From Xenopus tropicalis (taxonomy: Eukaryota; Chordata; Amphibia; Anura; Pipidae), in the NCBI RefSeq assembly GCF_000004195.4, contig NC_030681.2:21344482-21408481 (forward strand): DNA of 64,000 nucleotides, written 5' to 3'. This document shows positions 30,115-41,389 of the stretch, piece by piece. A program made the translations under genes and the position numbers. Under the pieces are notes generated by a model. It was not told where the DNA came from, did not search any database, and worked only from the letters and a program-made list of their open reading frames with translations. Numbering within the stretch: position 1 is the stretch's first letter; each line of letters opens with the position of its first letter.

Positions 30115-30645
30115 GACTTAAATTCTTTTGATGCACCGCACCCCAAATAATTGGGGTGATCCATGGCCCCCAACCCTGCTCATAGGTGAAGTAAATGTAA
30201 AAACTAAGTAAGCTTTATCAGAAAGGTCTATGTCAATACAGCCATAAGCACTCACAGAAAAGCTGCAGTGAGTCCTATTAAAAGAAACATAGGATTTCTT
30301 GTCTCCTTTTGTGTACACATGTACTTCAGTATCAGACTTTTTCTCCTTTAGGGCTCCTTCAGGTTTGGGGCCTGAGTCTGCGCAGCTCTCTCCTGCTACC
30401 CCTCCCATAGGAATTCGCTCCCCCTCCTATCAGAATGTGTGATCTGAGCTACCAATGGCTAAAGCTACAGCACGGAAGCTACTGAAACCAATCTAAAATG
30501 GGAGCTGCTATCTAAAACATACAGAGGGAGCTTCTAGGGTTGATTACTCAGGTATGGTAATAGTTTCTGCAGAATAAATATATTGTTCTAGGTGGCACTA
30601 ATGTGGCTAATCTGTTGGCAATAAAATGCCAAAATGCCTTTCCTT
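30115..30645 (-). repeat. Interspersed repeat, three copies in window
   Basis: Diagnostic phrases are tgataaagcttactta-like, ctgcagtgagtcc, gaaacataggatttcttgtc, gcgcagctctctcct, tgggagctgctat and gcaataaaatgccaaaatg. It is the same family as 36590-36980 (minus) and 58300-58810 (plus). The ends facttccttctcctt/aaggagaag are inverted. I cannot name the family. Confidence 0.7.
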
Positions 30646-30938
30646 CTCAATCCATATGCAGGAAATCACAAATGCTAACACCAATTATGTGGTTTGAATG
30701 ATAGACTGAAGGTTGGCTACAATAGGACAGAACAGAAAGATAAGAAATACAATAACAACCCCAATCTAGGTGTGTGTACCTCTGACCTTATGGGGATACT
30801 GTCTTCCTCCACCCCAATATACCAAACAATCACCCAAACAAGCTCCCGTGACTCGTGACATGAACCCAAATTAAACCTTCATTGCATGGGTGTATCCACA
30901 ATGCAGGTTCATTTAGTCTAATAGGGATGGCATTTACT

Positions 30939-30966
30939 TAAATAGATAAATAAATAAATAAATACA
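30939..30966. repeat. (TAAA)n microsatellite
   Basis: Several uninterrupted copies of aaat. Confidence 0.9.
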
Positions 30967-31513
30967 GTGTCTAGTATCACAATCCAGCCCAATTTTACAG
31001 TTTCACATTTTGCTGTCTTACAACCTGAAACCAAAGTGTATTAAAATTGCATTTTTACCACTTTATTTTACTTAACACTTTAAAGGTGCAAAATATTTTT
31101 TCTTGTGACAAAAGTTAACAAAAAGTTGGCTGCTGTGTTTTGGGGTAAATATGACCCTCCAAAACATTCATGTTTTTTCTTGAGCCGCTGCCTTGTGTTT
31201 AGGATAATTGTACAATAATTGTCCTATTGTCTCCCAAGACTCATTTTTAGCAGTATGTTTACATGTATGCTGCACCATCAGTATTTTGTTGTATTATATC
31301 AGAGCCTGATGATGAAATGCCCCACAGGTAGGGTGTTTTTCGAGATGTAATAAGTGTTGCAAAAGCTCTGTCTTGGTCTCCTTTGACCACTAAATGTCTT
31401 TTCATACTGCAGTCTCTCTCATGTGTTCTGACAAACTCCAGCCACGCTGTGACATACTTCCTTTTGAGTACCGACTTCATTCATATTCTCCTTGCTCTGT
31501 GTTGGTTAAGTCT

Positions 31514-31857
31514 AAAGGTCCCCATACACGGGTCGATTCTAGCTGCCGATATCAGTCCGTTAGACCGATTTGGCAGCTAATCGGCCCGTGTAGGGGCACT
31601 ACCGACGGGCCTGCCCGACCAATATTTGGCCTGAAATCGGCCAGATATCAATCGAGAAGGTTAAAAAAGCTAGTCGGATTGGGGACCGCATCGGCTCTTT
31701 GATGCGGTCCCCGGACCGACTTTGCCTATACCCATCGTTATAATTCGATCGTTTGGCCCCAGGGCCAAAAGATCGAATTAGCCTGGATTCTCCCGATATC
31801 GCCCACCCGTAGGCGACATCGCCAAGCAAGCGGATCTGAAGGTGTATGGGCACCTTA
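31514..31857. mobile_element. T2-type MITE, full length
   Basis: It starts aaggtccccatacacgggtcgatt and ends ggtgtatgggcacctt, with long internal inverted parts (agctgccgatatc, gatcgaatta/taattcgatc). TTAA is at the right border and taag at the left. It is a close relative of 43408-43653. Confidence 0.8.
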
Positions 31858-31931
31858 ACTTATTAATCCCTGCTTTACTCTTATCAACACCTGGGATTTT
31901 GCTTAGAAGCTTGTAAAAACAGAAGGCATAT

Positions 31932-32080
31932 ACAGGTATGGGATCTATTATCCAGAAACCAGTTATCCAGAAAGTTTTGAATTACAGAGAGGCCGTCTTC
32001 CATAGACTCCATTATAAGCAAATAATTCCAATTTTTAAAAATGGTTTCCTTTACTCTGTAATAATAAAACAGTACCTTGT
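31932..32080. mobile_element. acaggtatgggat-family MITE, left half
   Basis: The left terminus and the agactccattataagcaaataa and aataataaaacagtaccttg marks are present; the right half is absent from about 32080. Confidence 0.75.
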
Positions 32081-32203
32081 ACCAAACACTCACTAACCAC
32101 TGGTTTTCACCTCTCACTCCGCACTTACTGTCACTTTACGCACCTACATGAACTCTAATGCCATGCTAGTTACCTTGACCTTATGCCTCAGCCCTCCCTT
32201 TTA

Positions 32204-32655
32204 GAATGTAAGCTCTTGCGAGCAGGGTCTCCCCCTAGTGTCTTCAATCCTCATCCAAATGTAACTGCAAACCATTTTTGTGAATTGTTTATATGTACAT
32301 GTTAACTGTTCTGTCTTTTGTACAGAACAGTACCATAACACGCAACATTCTCAATGCCAATCTCAATCTGTCCAACCTCTGCCAGGGAACGATACAAAAA
32401 AAAAAAATGCACTCCTATATATTAGTCAGTTGTGACTAGAAGGTTTATAATTGACCTGAATAATCTGGACTCGACTTGTTGCGAAAAATTGTTGCGCACG
32501 TAAAAAACCCACATGACCCACATGTCAAAAAAATTATGTGCATGACAATTATTTTTTTTTGGAGGGTAGTTGAGTAGGACTTTTCTGAACCATGTCAGTA
32601 ACAGTGTGGAATATACTGGCACTATATAAACAACAATTTATAAAAATAAAAAACA
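32204..32655 (+). mobile_element. CR1/L2 LINE tail, probably interrupted
   Basis: The piece from tagaatgtaagctcttgcgagcagggtc to cttttgtacagaaca resembles the start of the LINE tail. The continuation gtggaatatactggcactatataaa occurs about 270 bp later (32607), so the tail seems split by an insertion or has decayed. Confidence 0.5.
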
Positions 32656-32720
32656 ATAGTACAATTTTGTGTCTACTGATTATATGAAGGCAAAATGTAA
32701 GGTGCAGGTTAGACACTAAC

Positions 32721-32886
32721 CCCTATATGTAACAAGAGGCACTAAGTTTTCCCAGGAGCAGTAACACATAGCAACCAATAAGATGTTTGTTTTTAAACAG
32801 GTGAAAAGTAAATTCTACCTTCTGATTGGTTACTATGTGTTACTGCTCCTGGGCAAACTTAGTTCCTTTTATTACATAACCCCAAT
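32721..32886. mobile_element. Short palindromic MITE (aggcactaagtttcc family)
   Basis: The left side aacaagaggcactaagttttcccaggagcagtaacacatagc is mirrored by gttactatgtgttactgctcctgggcaaacttagttcc. It could fold to a near-complete hairpin. A second copy lies at 63066-63225. Confidence 0.8.
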
Positions 32887-32889
32887 AAA

Positions 32890-34290
32890 ATGTTTCCCCC
32901 AGATTTACTCTACTTTTATAGATCTCTGCCATATTACCAATGTCATTTTTTTCTCAACAAAGCCAACTCAGCATGAAGGTACAGTTTCAGAGCGACCGTT
33001 TCAAGTATCATAAAATTATTATAAGCTTAAACACAAGAGGGCACTATATACTTAAATTCAGATGCTTTTCTACAGGTTTGTGTTAAATTATTCTAGGAAC
33101 TGACCTAAAAATGCCATCAAGGGCTGTGAAAAGTATAATTATATGTAATTACACCTTATACTTGTTTTTGTAACAAGAAGTGTATATAATTCCATTATTT
33201 GTGTAATTGTCTAAAACACCAGCAAGGACATTTTTTCCCAATAAAGCATCACATATCAATTTCACATAAAGAACCTTGATTTAAGAGCTGTTCCTTGCCT
33301 TTGTGTATATATTAAGACAAATATTAATAACAGACACTGTGCCTATAAATAATAATCTGAAGTACACGTAGTCCTCCAGCTGTTGTTTAGCCTTTGGCTG
33401 CCAGTGGGATGTTGGAGCTGTAGGTTGGACATACCTGATGTATATAATAGGAATATCTAACATATAATAAGTATTTTCTGCCATGTCGTAAAGCCAGCCG
33501 TGCTTGGTTAGGTTACACATGGAGTGTGCAAGATCTGCTCAGTCAAAGTCAAAATCAAAATCAGACGCGGCTTTGAAACATTCTATTATAGCGACATAAG
33601 AACTGGTAATAGGATGTTTTGGAACTCTTTTATTTGTATCATTACATTCCAAGGGTTGGAGAAAAGGGCAAATCAGTCCAGTAATTAGCACTGAAAGATA
33701 AAGCCTAGTTTTCCCCCAGCTGTCTCTGTAGCCCCTGAATTGTAAGACCCCTTCACCCACAAATGCATCAATCTGCCAGATAATAAGAGATCCTTTGGCA
33801 GTTATCACGGGTAAGTAATGCCTCGTCTCTGACTTTTTGACTTCGAGTAAAAGAATGTAGAGTAAAGTAGGTAATCACAGACATAATTAATACATAGTTG
33901 GCGGTAATCTATCATCAGAACGTTCAGGGGATTTAAACTCTAACATTTATTACTATTGCTAACAAAATGACCTCTGCTGATGAAGTTCACCTCTTGTGTT
34001 GCTTCAAAACTCTGTCATTTGCGGCTTATGGAATGCTAAAGAAATCCCTTATGTGCTCCCTGTAGGCTGCCATCTTTGATTCCTAGCTAGCACAGTAATA
34101 CGTTGTAATATAATCTGCCACAGTGGGGCTCATTTATTAACATGGTACAGCAAACGTGTTTCCAAGTCAACGGGTAACGAAAGCTTTGAGGTAAGTTTGC
34201 ATATAAACATGGAATATGGCTGCTGTGCAGTCAGCAGCATTGTGACAAATACATTATAGACACCCATTGCTTCCAAAGCTTAAGTTCCAA
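32890..34290. other. Gene-free stretch
   Basis: No gene, RNA or complete repeat is supported. A short (GA/TC) pattern near 33541-33565 gives a spurious Asp-Phe repeat on translation. Confidence 0.45.
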
Positions 34291-34294
34291 GCAG

Positions 34295-34440
34295 TGGCAT
34301 AACTAGCTGTTACTGGGCCCACGGAAAATTTGATTAGGAGCCTTAAAATATTGGTTGACCTATTGTACCATTAGATATTGATATATCCCTTTTATTAGGG
34401 CCTTACTAGGCCCCATACACTCCTGCCCCCCATCACACAA
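34295..34440 (+). mobile_element. Solo relative of the satellite MITE
   Basis: The sequence cagtggcataactagctgttactgggccca resembles the satellite terminal repeat cagtggtgtaact...gggccca. It is a single interspersed copy, which supports a transposon origin for the satellite monomer. The right end is unclear. Confidence 0.5.
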
Positions 34441-34796
34441 CCCAGCAGGGTTCCTCCAAAGTTTTTTCACACCCAGGGCTTAGCTCTACGCAGTATATGT
34501 TGTCTGGGGATGTAGGGTACTTGAGACCACACCTAAACATAAGAGGCCTCCAGAGTTTAGGCCGACAAAGTACACACTACAGTTTTAGGACCTGCTTGAA
34601 AACCAAGGCAGGAGCAAAAACTGCTTCCCCATGGAATATGTTGTGGTCTTTGCTGTAACCTAAAAGGCAGTTTGGCAATTGCACATATCAGTAAAGTGTC
34701 CATAGAAAGAACTTGGGCATTCGGCTGGTACTTGCATACATCAGGGTTCAATTTGCCAGTAAAGACGAAATGGGATACAGGCTGGAGTCATCTCTA

Positions 34797-34996
34797 AGGC
34801 TAATGTCCCACGGAGAGATTTAATTGCCTGTGATAGATCTCTCTCTGAAATGCCTTTTCACCTGCAACAAAGGGAATCGCTGATGGAAATGCCTACGCAG
34901 GCCTTTCCATCGGAGATTCCCTTTGTTGCCGGTGGGAAGGCATTTCGGAGAGCTTATTCGTCCATGGCAGCAGAGTTCTCCATGGAACATTAGCCT
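34797..34996. mobile_element. Palindromic MITE, ~200 bp
   Basis: The left end aggctaatgtccca is mirrored by the right end tggaacattagcct. Inner arms caacaaagggaatcgctgatgg and ccatcggagattccctttgttg also pair. It is related to the gggagattagtcgcc group. Confidence 0.75.
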
Positions 34997-35145
34997 AAGG
35001 CTGATCTAGGGACTGATTCCATTGGCCTCTTTGACTTAAACAGGAATTGCTATTTTTCCTCCACCTTGGGTACTTTGATGGCACTGCTGTGGTCAAACAC
35101 CCCTCAAATGATCAGGTTTGTCTGGTGATTCAGGCACAAAGTACC

Positions 35146-35397
35146 CAGCGCCGGATTTGTAATCAGGGTGCCCCGAGGCCGCCCCCTGTCCATCGCACCC
35201 CCCCCCCCGCATGCATGCGAACGGAGCGCACCCCCGCGCATGCGCAAACTTTACACTCGCATACTGAGCAGTGGGGGAGAGGTCCCCATTTCTCCGTATG
35301 GGGAAAAAGTTTAACATTCCGGTGCGGCATGCCACCCCCAAATTTGTGCCGCCCTAGGCCCGGACCTTTGTGGCCTTTCCACAAATCCAGGCCTGAG
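35146..35397. mobile_element. GC-rich MITE with aaatccaggcctg ends
   Basis: The left end cagcgccggatttgt and right end acaaatccaggcctg are inverted. The interior is CpG-rich with a C-run and a cgcatgcgc palindrome near 35236. A partial relative lies at 21335-21377. Confidence 0.7.
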
Positions 35398-35399
35398 AG

Positions 35400-36585
35400 T
35401 ACCAAAGATCATTATGTGAAGTGGCGATAGGTGCAGAGGGGAGCTGAAATCAGAATTTTCTTTGGCACCTATGATCGTTTCTGGGTAACAATTGCCTACT
35501 TCTCATGGTGATTCCACCTGCCATCCATTTTGAAAGAGAGATAGCATTTTGGCTGCCAAAGTAAATAAAAGCCTTCATGTTGGATTAGTCTGTACTCTCA
35601 CAAGCAACAATTATTCTCAGAATCTCGTATATTGGTATCCAAACCTGAATACACAAATACAAGTGTACAACCACAACAGCCGACATTTATCTGCAACTAA
35701 ATAGCTTGAACCAAAAAACAAAATATCTTCAAATGATCTCCTTTTCCAGACTCTGTGAGCAGAATGTAAGCATGAAGCCTGCCCAGAACCTGCCTAAGAA
35801 CAGCACAAATAGTTTTCTATATTCTAACATCTAACATGTAAACGTGGAAATGATAGAAAAAAAAGTATATTTTCCACATTATTCACTTGATTTAGCAGCA
35901 TGTGAACTCTGAATCAATGCACCATTCACTTTCTGTGATATTGCTGAACGCTTGGTACTCAGAGCAAAGTTGCTGAAATGAATCTTCTTTTTTTTTTTAT
36001 AAATATAGGTGCTCCTGCTAGAGAAGCAAAGTGCCAAATAAGCTCCTGCCATCCACTGGATGTAATATCATCGGAGTTGAGAACTTCAATTTCAGATGTG
36101 CTGAAACACATATCCAGTATTTCTATTGTCTGAGGGATGAAATAAGCACTTTGGCGGCTGAACCAGGGAATTCTCAGCAGAGTCGATGCAGAGATGGGAT
36201 GCTCAGATCAGATAACGAGGAATATAAATCCAAGATTATTCACAGAGGCCAATTCTCGAAATAACCAAATTGCTTTACCGTGTGGATACAGCTAAGTGTC
36301 ACCTTGTGTATAGCATGGAATATATTTATATTATGTTCTGAATCTTTTGTTTGCCACGCGAGGCAAATTTAAACTCAGGGTTATGTACTTAATCCTCGTC
36401 ATCTTTTCTTTTTAGACTGTGGGTCCTATGGGAAGGAAGCTGCAGTAATGGGCAACGCAGACTGCGAACAGTTATTCAGACCCAAACAGACCCCCAGTAT
36501 AACAGTGTGTCTAGGCCGCCATGAAAAGATTATTTACTCCATTTTAGAAAAAAAACTTTTGGGTTTGTAACCCTAAAGAAGGAAA
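35400..36585. other. Gene-free stretch
   Basis: There is no supportable gene or full element. A poly-T run lies near 35988. Confidence 0.45.
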
Positions 36586-36589
36586 GGAT

Positions 36590-36980
36590 AATCAAGCTTT
36601 ATCAGAAAGAAATGTAAATACAGCTATAAGAACTCACAGAAATGCTGCACTGAGCCCTCTATCAAAAGAAACACAGGATTTTTTGTCTTTTTTTGTGTAC
36701 ACATGTACTTCGGGTATCTGACTTCCTCTCTCAGAAAAATCCTTGATTCCAAGGGCTGAAATCTGTGCAGCTCTCTCCTCTCTCCTGCCCCCCCTCCCTT
36801 AAGAATTCACTCCCCCTCCCATCAGAATGTGTGACCTGAGCTACCAGCCTCTAGAGCTGCAGCAGGAAGCTACTGAGACCAAGCTAAAATGGCAGCTGCT
36901 ATCTTAAACAAACGGAGGGAGCTTCTAGGGCTCTTTACTCAGGTATGGTAAAGCGTTCTGCAGAATAAATATAGTGTCGG
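36590..36980 (-). repeat. Copy of the 30.1-kb interspersed repeat
   Basis: It shares caagctttatcagaaag, gctgcactgagccct, gaaacacaggatttttt, gcagctctctcct and gcagctgctatctta with the 30115 copy, but is shorter at both ends. Confidence 0.75.
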
Positions 36981-36984
36981 TCGG

Positions 36985-37075
36985 GGAAGCCCGTGGTGGT
37001 GCCTATACATGGACAGATAAGCTGCCAAATCGGTCTAAAGGACTGATGTATGGGCACCTTAAGGTACTTGTACAG
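36985..37075. mobile_element. T2-type MITE fragment
   Basis: It holds ggtgcctatacatgg, ataagctgccaaatcggtctaaagg and gatgtatgggcacctta. These are the two ends and the inner arm of the family at 31514, with the middle deleted. Confidence 0.65.
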
Positions 37076-37302
37076 AGTATCAATTAAACAAGGGACTTAC
37101 TCAACTAAGGCAAAAAAAATAAGTTTATTTTTTTATCTCATACTTATCTATGTATTTTTTTTTTTGCCTTAGCGGTGAATAAGTCCCTAATTTAATTGAT
37201 ATTGAGTATTTGTGTGGATTTTTGATTGTTTTTTTCCCAGAAAAACAACAACAACTCCAACCATGACAGTCTAACCTCATAGTTAGAATTTTCCATCCCC
37301 TG

Positions 37303-37821
37303 TATTATTATTGTTATTATTAACATTTATTTATAGAGCGCCATCATATTCCGCAGCGCTGTACAATAAGTGGGTTACATAAATTGGACATAAAAAGTAA
37401 CATATAAAGCAACCAATAACCGATACAAGAGGTGAAGAGAGCCCTGCCCAAAAAAGCTTACAATCTACAAGGAGAAAGGGTTGAGACACAACTACCAGTT
37501 TAGTTGCAGTCTCTGCACTCTCTCCAACTCATTAATATCCTTCCTAAGGACTGGAGCCCAAAACTGCACTGCATATTCAAAGTGAGGCCTTACCAGGGAC
37601 CTATAAAGAGGCAAAATTATGTTTTCATCACTTGAGTCAATGCCCTTTTTTATACAAGACCGTACTTTATTTGCTTTAGAAGCCACAGAATGACACTGCC
37701 TGGAATTAGACAACTTGTTATCTACAAAAATCCTCAAATCCTTTTTAATTAAGGATCCCCCCAACACACTACCATTTAGAGTACAACTTGCATTTATATT
37801 AAAGTGCCATTTAGGAAGCAA
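37303..37821 (-). mobile_element. CR1/L2-type LINE, 5'-truncated, with RT C-terminus
   Basis: On the minus strand, 37821-37492 reads through the end of a LINE reverse-transcriptase ORF: KDLRIFVDNKLSNSRQC, then ILPLYRSLVRPHFEYAVQFW, then RKDINELERVQR, the hallmark C-terminal block of CR1/L2 elements. The 3' region follows, with the agattgtaagctttttt..gggc and cagcgctgcggaatatg tail and an (AAT)n end at 37303. The expected continuation after ERVQR is lost, so the copy is dead. Confidence 0.8.
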
Positions 37822-37861
37822 TTAGCTAATTAACATAGTAGAGTCCTGCCAGCAATCAAGT

Positions 37862-38309
37862 ACAGTAATAGGATCCCTTATTAAGAAACCTGTTATCCAA
37901 AAAGCTCTGAATTACAATTACAGGAAAGCCATCTCCCATAGAGTCCATTTTAGGAATACAGGTTTATGAAATGGTTTCCCTTTTCTCTGTAATAATAAAA
38001 CAGTACCTTGTAATCGATACTAAGATTAATTCTTATTGGAGGCAAAGAAATCATATTGGTTTGTTTAACGGAGAACTAAACCCCACTATGAACAAAAGCT
38101 CCCATCCACTTCCCTCCATTGGCCCCACTCTCTGCTTAGTCCATTACATTCAAAAGTATACCAAACTAACATACAGATGCAAAATAGTGCACTGGAGTCC
38201 ACAGGCGTTATATTCTGTCACTTCAAAGACAGAGATCTAAATTATGGAAAGATCACTTATTCAGAAAACTTAGGTCTCAAGCATTCCAGATGACAGGTCC
38301 TATACCTGT
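37862..38309. mobile_element. acaggtatgggat-family MITE with ~165-bp insert
   Basis: Both degenerate termini (acagtaataggatccc and aggtcctatacctgt) are present. The core is interrupted by an unrelated piece (about 38068-38228) beginning acggagaactaaacccc, a common frog repeat start. Confidence 0.7.
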
Positions 38310-38547
38310 ACAGCACAATGTCTGGTTATGTGCATTTATCAACCAGTTTGGCCACCACATGTGATGACAGGCCGCAATAACTAAGCAAATAGAAACAATG
38401 GACTTTACAGTCTAATGCCAGCTTTATAATTATCAGTGCAACATCGGCCAACAATGTGCATCATCTATTGATTTACATAATGTAGGATTTGTTACTCCAC
38501 AAAGAGATAAAAATTGGCAATGCTAAAATTCAGTTGTATACATACAT

Positions 38548-38554
<7 letters not shown>

Positions 38555-38586
<32 letters not shown>

Positions 38587-38902
38587 TTATTTTGAAGCAG
38601 CACAGCACCCTGCTGAACCAAAATATGTGGTGCACGTCCCCAATGGGTTCAGACTCCCGTTATAAAATATATTTTTCAAAAACAGACAGTACAAATGTTC
38701 AAAGTGCAAAAATATATGGTATGAAAAAGTCACATCATATGCTTACTGTACACATAAGCGACATTTCAAGGCCGGCCGGGCTCTTCCTCACGTCATGTTA
38801 TTGCTGCTTACATGCCTTGAGGAAGAGCTCAGCCGGGCTCGAAACGTCGCTTTTATGTGTCCAGTAAGCATGTGTATGCTGTCCGTTTTTGAAAAAAACC
38901 CC

Positions 38903-38937
<35 letters not shown>
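38555..38937. mobile_element. Penelope-type terminal fragment between TA microsatellites
   Basis: The fragment lies between (TA)n tracts at about 38557-38582 and 38905-38935. Two inverted arms meet near 38800. The right arm has ccttgaggaagagctc, gggctcgaaacgtcgc and ctgtccgtttttgaaaaa. The left arm has the inverse of each in diverged form. The TTGAGGA-stem-GAAACG order resembles the hammerhead-like motif of the 5.2-kb element. No protein domain is present. Confidence 0.6.
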
Positions 38938-38946
<9 letters not shown>

Positions 38947-39079
38947 TAAATGTGTAAGCACTTTTAGCACTTAGCACATTTAGCACCCCAATAAATAGTA
39001 TTGGACTCATGTATGAGGGTCATTGACATGACAAGACTGATGCCACACTCATACCATGCTGCTCTCCTTTGTGTATAAA

Positions 39080-39382
39080 CCCTTAGGGGTTTATGGGGAG
39101 ATTAGTCGCCCACGACAAATCTCCCGTGTCTCGGGCGACTAATCTCCCCGAAATGCCATCCCACCGACGAAAATGTAAATCGGCGGTGGGATGGCATACG
39201 CGGCGGCGCAATTTCAGTTAAATCGCGCAAGTTTCCTCTCGAGGCAACTTGCGCGATTTAACTGAAATCGCGCCGCCGCGTATGCCATCCCACCAGCGAT
39301 TTACATTTTCGCCGGTGGGATGGCAATCCAGGGAGATTAGTTTTGTCGCGGCCGACTAATCTCCCCGTGTGCCAGAGCCCTT
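39080..39382. mobile_element. Near-perfect palindromic MITE, ~300 bp
   Basis: The arms include gggagattagtcgccc at both outer ends and, nearer the centre, ggtgggatggcatacgcgg, gcgcaatttcagttaaatcg and gcgcaagt with their inverse partners. The hinge is tttcctctcgaggcaac. The right arm's outer part has drifted slightly. The structure could fold as one long hairpin. Confidence 0.85.
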
Positions 39383-39383
39383 A

Positions 39384-40165
39384 AACACAGCAACAATATA
39401 TCTGAATGTTCTGGAAAAAGCAGACAGTGAGAATATAGCACCGCAGCCTTAGCTATCGGAAGCCTCTTACAAATCCAGCCTGTGCGGCAGTTAGTGACAA
39501 GTAACCAAGGTGACATTGCATTATGTGTCTATTAAACTTTATCTAAGTGACATTCTTGCTTCTTAACTCTTTCATATCTCAGAGCATTCATAATTACACT
39601 GCAGAAGAGAGTGCTTGCTAGTTGCAGATAGCAGAACCTAGGCAATGCAATTTATCTGTAATCAACCGAGTCCAATTTTAGGGTCCCCACCCCCCTTCAG
39701 GAGATCTTGTAGATTGTAATGTTAGCCATGGATTGGAATGACTGACACAATTTTAAAATGTGAAATGTAGTTCTTTTTCTGATTTGAAGTTACATCCTGT
39801 TATGTCAGATAACCATAGGCAATATATTAAAATGCAGATAATTTCCATAATTGTCTCAGTACATAGAAATGATTTAGAGCTTTTGTACAATGTTATATTT
39901 ACTAACAGAGATGCACGTAAGATACAAGTAAAACCATTATCAGCAACCTATAGAACACAAAAACATAAAATAACCAGCGGGAGGCGAAGGAGATGAACAA
40001 TAGGTAATGTATGGCTAATGAGCAGATAAGCCAAATGTTCCTTGACTAATTTGGCTCATGATTTATCACTTTATTCTCTGCCTTTGCACATTCAGATCTG
40101 CCCTCCTTTGTTTATCATTGTGCATTAGAGGTTCAAGGAAGTTAAATAAGTCAGGAAGGAATTAG
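39384..40165. other. Gene-free stretch
   Basis: Nothing recognisable was found in this 0.8 kb. Confidence 0.45.
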
Positions 40166-40170
40166 TTGTG

Positions 40171-40412
40171 ACACACAGGGAGATTAGTCGCCGCGTATGC
40201 CATCCTACCGGCTAGAATGTAAATCACCAGTGGGATGGCATACACGGTGCCGCAATTTGCTGAAGTCGCAGAAGTTTCCTCTCAAGGCAACTTCAGCAAA
40301 TCGTGGCGCTGCGTATGCCATCCCACCGGCGATTTCCATTCTAGCAGGTGGGATGGCATTTCGGGGAGATTTGTCACGTGTCGACTAATCTCCCCTTGTG
40401 TCACAGCCCTTA
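40171..40412. mobile_element. Palindromic MITE, second copy (gggagattagtcgcc)
   Basis: It starts gtgacacacagggagattag and ends ctaatctccccttgtgtcac, with inner arms gtatgccatcctaccgg and ccagtgggatggcatac. It is shorter and more diverged than the 39080 copy. Confidence 0.8.
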
Positions 40413-40466
40413 GGGAAGACTGACTTTCTGTATGAATGATGGGTCAAGATCTGCTGTAAAGCATTT

Positions 40467-40855
40467 TAAAGGAACAGTAACACCAAAATATGAAAGTGTA
40501 TAAAAGTAATTACAGTATAATGCAGTTGCCCTGCACTGGTACAACTGGTGTGTTTGCATCAGAAACCCTGCTATAGTTTATATACACAAAGCTGCTCTGT
40601 AGGCATTGGGGCAGCCATTCAAAGGAGAAAAGGCGCAGGTTACTTAGCAGAAAACAGATAAAGCCCCATTATAATCTACAAATCTTATCTATTATCTGCT
40701 ATGTAACCTGTGCCTTTTCTCCTTTTTTCCAGCTTGAATGGCTGTCCCCGTGGCTACACAGCAGTTTGTATAAACTATAGTAGCATTTCAGTAGCAAACA
40801 CACCGGTTTTACCAGTGCAGGGCAACAATACATTATATTTTAATTACTTTACAAC
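40467..40855. mobile_element. Palindromic MITE (aaaggaacagtaacacc)
   Basis: The left half ttaaaggaacagtaacacc...gccctgcactggtacaac...ggagaaaaggcgcaggttac is mirrored by gtaacctgtgccttttctcc...accagtgcagggc. The target appears to be TTAA-like. Confidence 0.7.
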
Positions 40856-40872
40856 ACACTCATTTTTTCATC

Positions 40873-40930
40873 ATGAATATTATTATTATTTACATGTATT
40901 TATAAAACACCAAAATATTTCGCAGCGTTG
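40873..40930 (-). mobile_element. CR1/L2 LINE tail, very short
   Basis: On the minus strand it reads cgctgcgaaatattttggtg followed by ttataaatacatgt and an (AAT)n end, equivalent to the last 60 bp of the LINE at 37303. Confidence 0.65.
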
Positions 40931-41035
40931 AAAAATATACAGGTATGGGACCCGTTATCCAGAATACTCGGGACCTGGGGTTTTCTGGATAAAGGGGTCT
41001 CTCCATAATTCGGATCTCCTACCTTAAGGGGCTGA

Positions 41036-41372
41036 TTTACTAATCCACGAATCCGAATCCCGAAAAATCGGATTGGAAACGAACATTTTGCGACTTTTTC
41101 ATAGCCATTACAAATTTTGTGAATTGTCGTGACTTTTTCATAGCCATTATGACTTTCGTAAATTGTTGCGACTTTTTCATAGCCATTATGACTTTCGTGA
41201 ATTGTCGCGACTTTTTCATAGCCATTAAGACTTTCGTGAATTGTTGCGACTTTTTCGTATTGAGCTCGAAAAATTCTCGACAATTCGCGAAAAAGTCGCA
41301 AAATACCGATCATTACGAAAAAAACGCATTCGGACACTTTTTGGACGTTCGTGGATTAGTAAATGTGCCCCT
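41036..41372. mobile_element. Nested palindromic element with 39-bp repeats
   Basis: It begins gggctgatttactaatccacga and ends tcgtggattagtaaatgtgcccc, inserted in the taag of the host MITE. Its interior has four tandem copies of a 39-bp unit containing gcgactttttcatagccatt. Confidence 0.8.
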
Positions 41373-41389
41373 AAGTCTGCTTAAAAAAT

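Noticed and set aside
33539..33808. Asp-Phe repeat at the end of a minus-strand frame
   Set aside because: It comes from a short tcaaaa-type simple repeat; no gene context.
38514..39010. Ile-Tyr repeat frames
   Set aside because: These are translations of the (TA)n and (CA)n microsatellites.
41040..41337. Repeated 13-residue units in a minus-strand frame
   Set aside because: The 39-bp repeat is a multiple of three, so a repeated peptide appears by default; it lies inside a nested MITE. A CRISPR-like reading is excluded because there are no unique spacers and the genome is a vertebrate.
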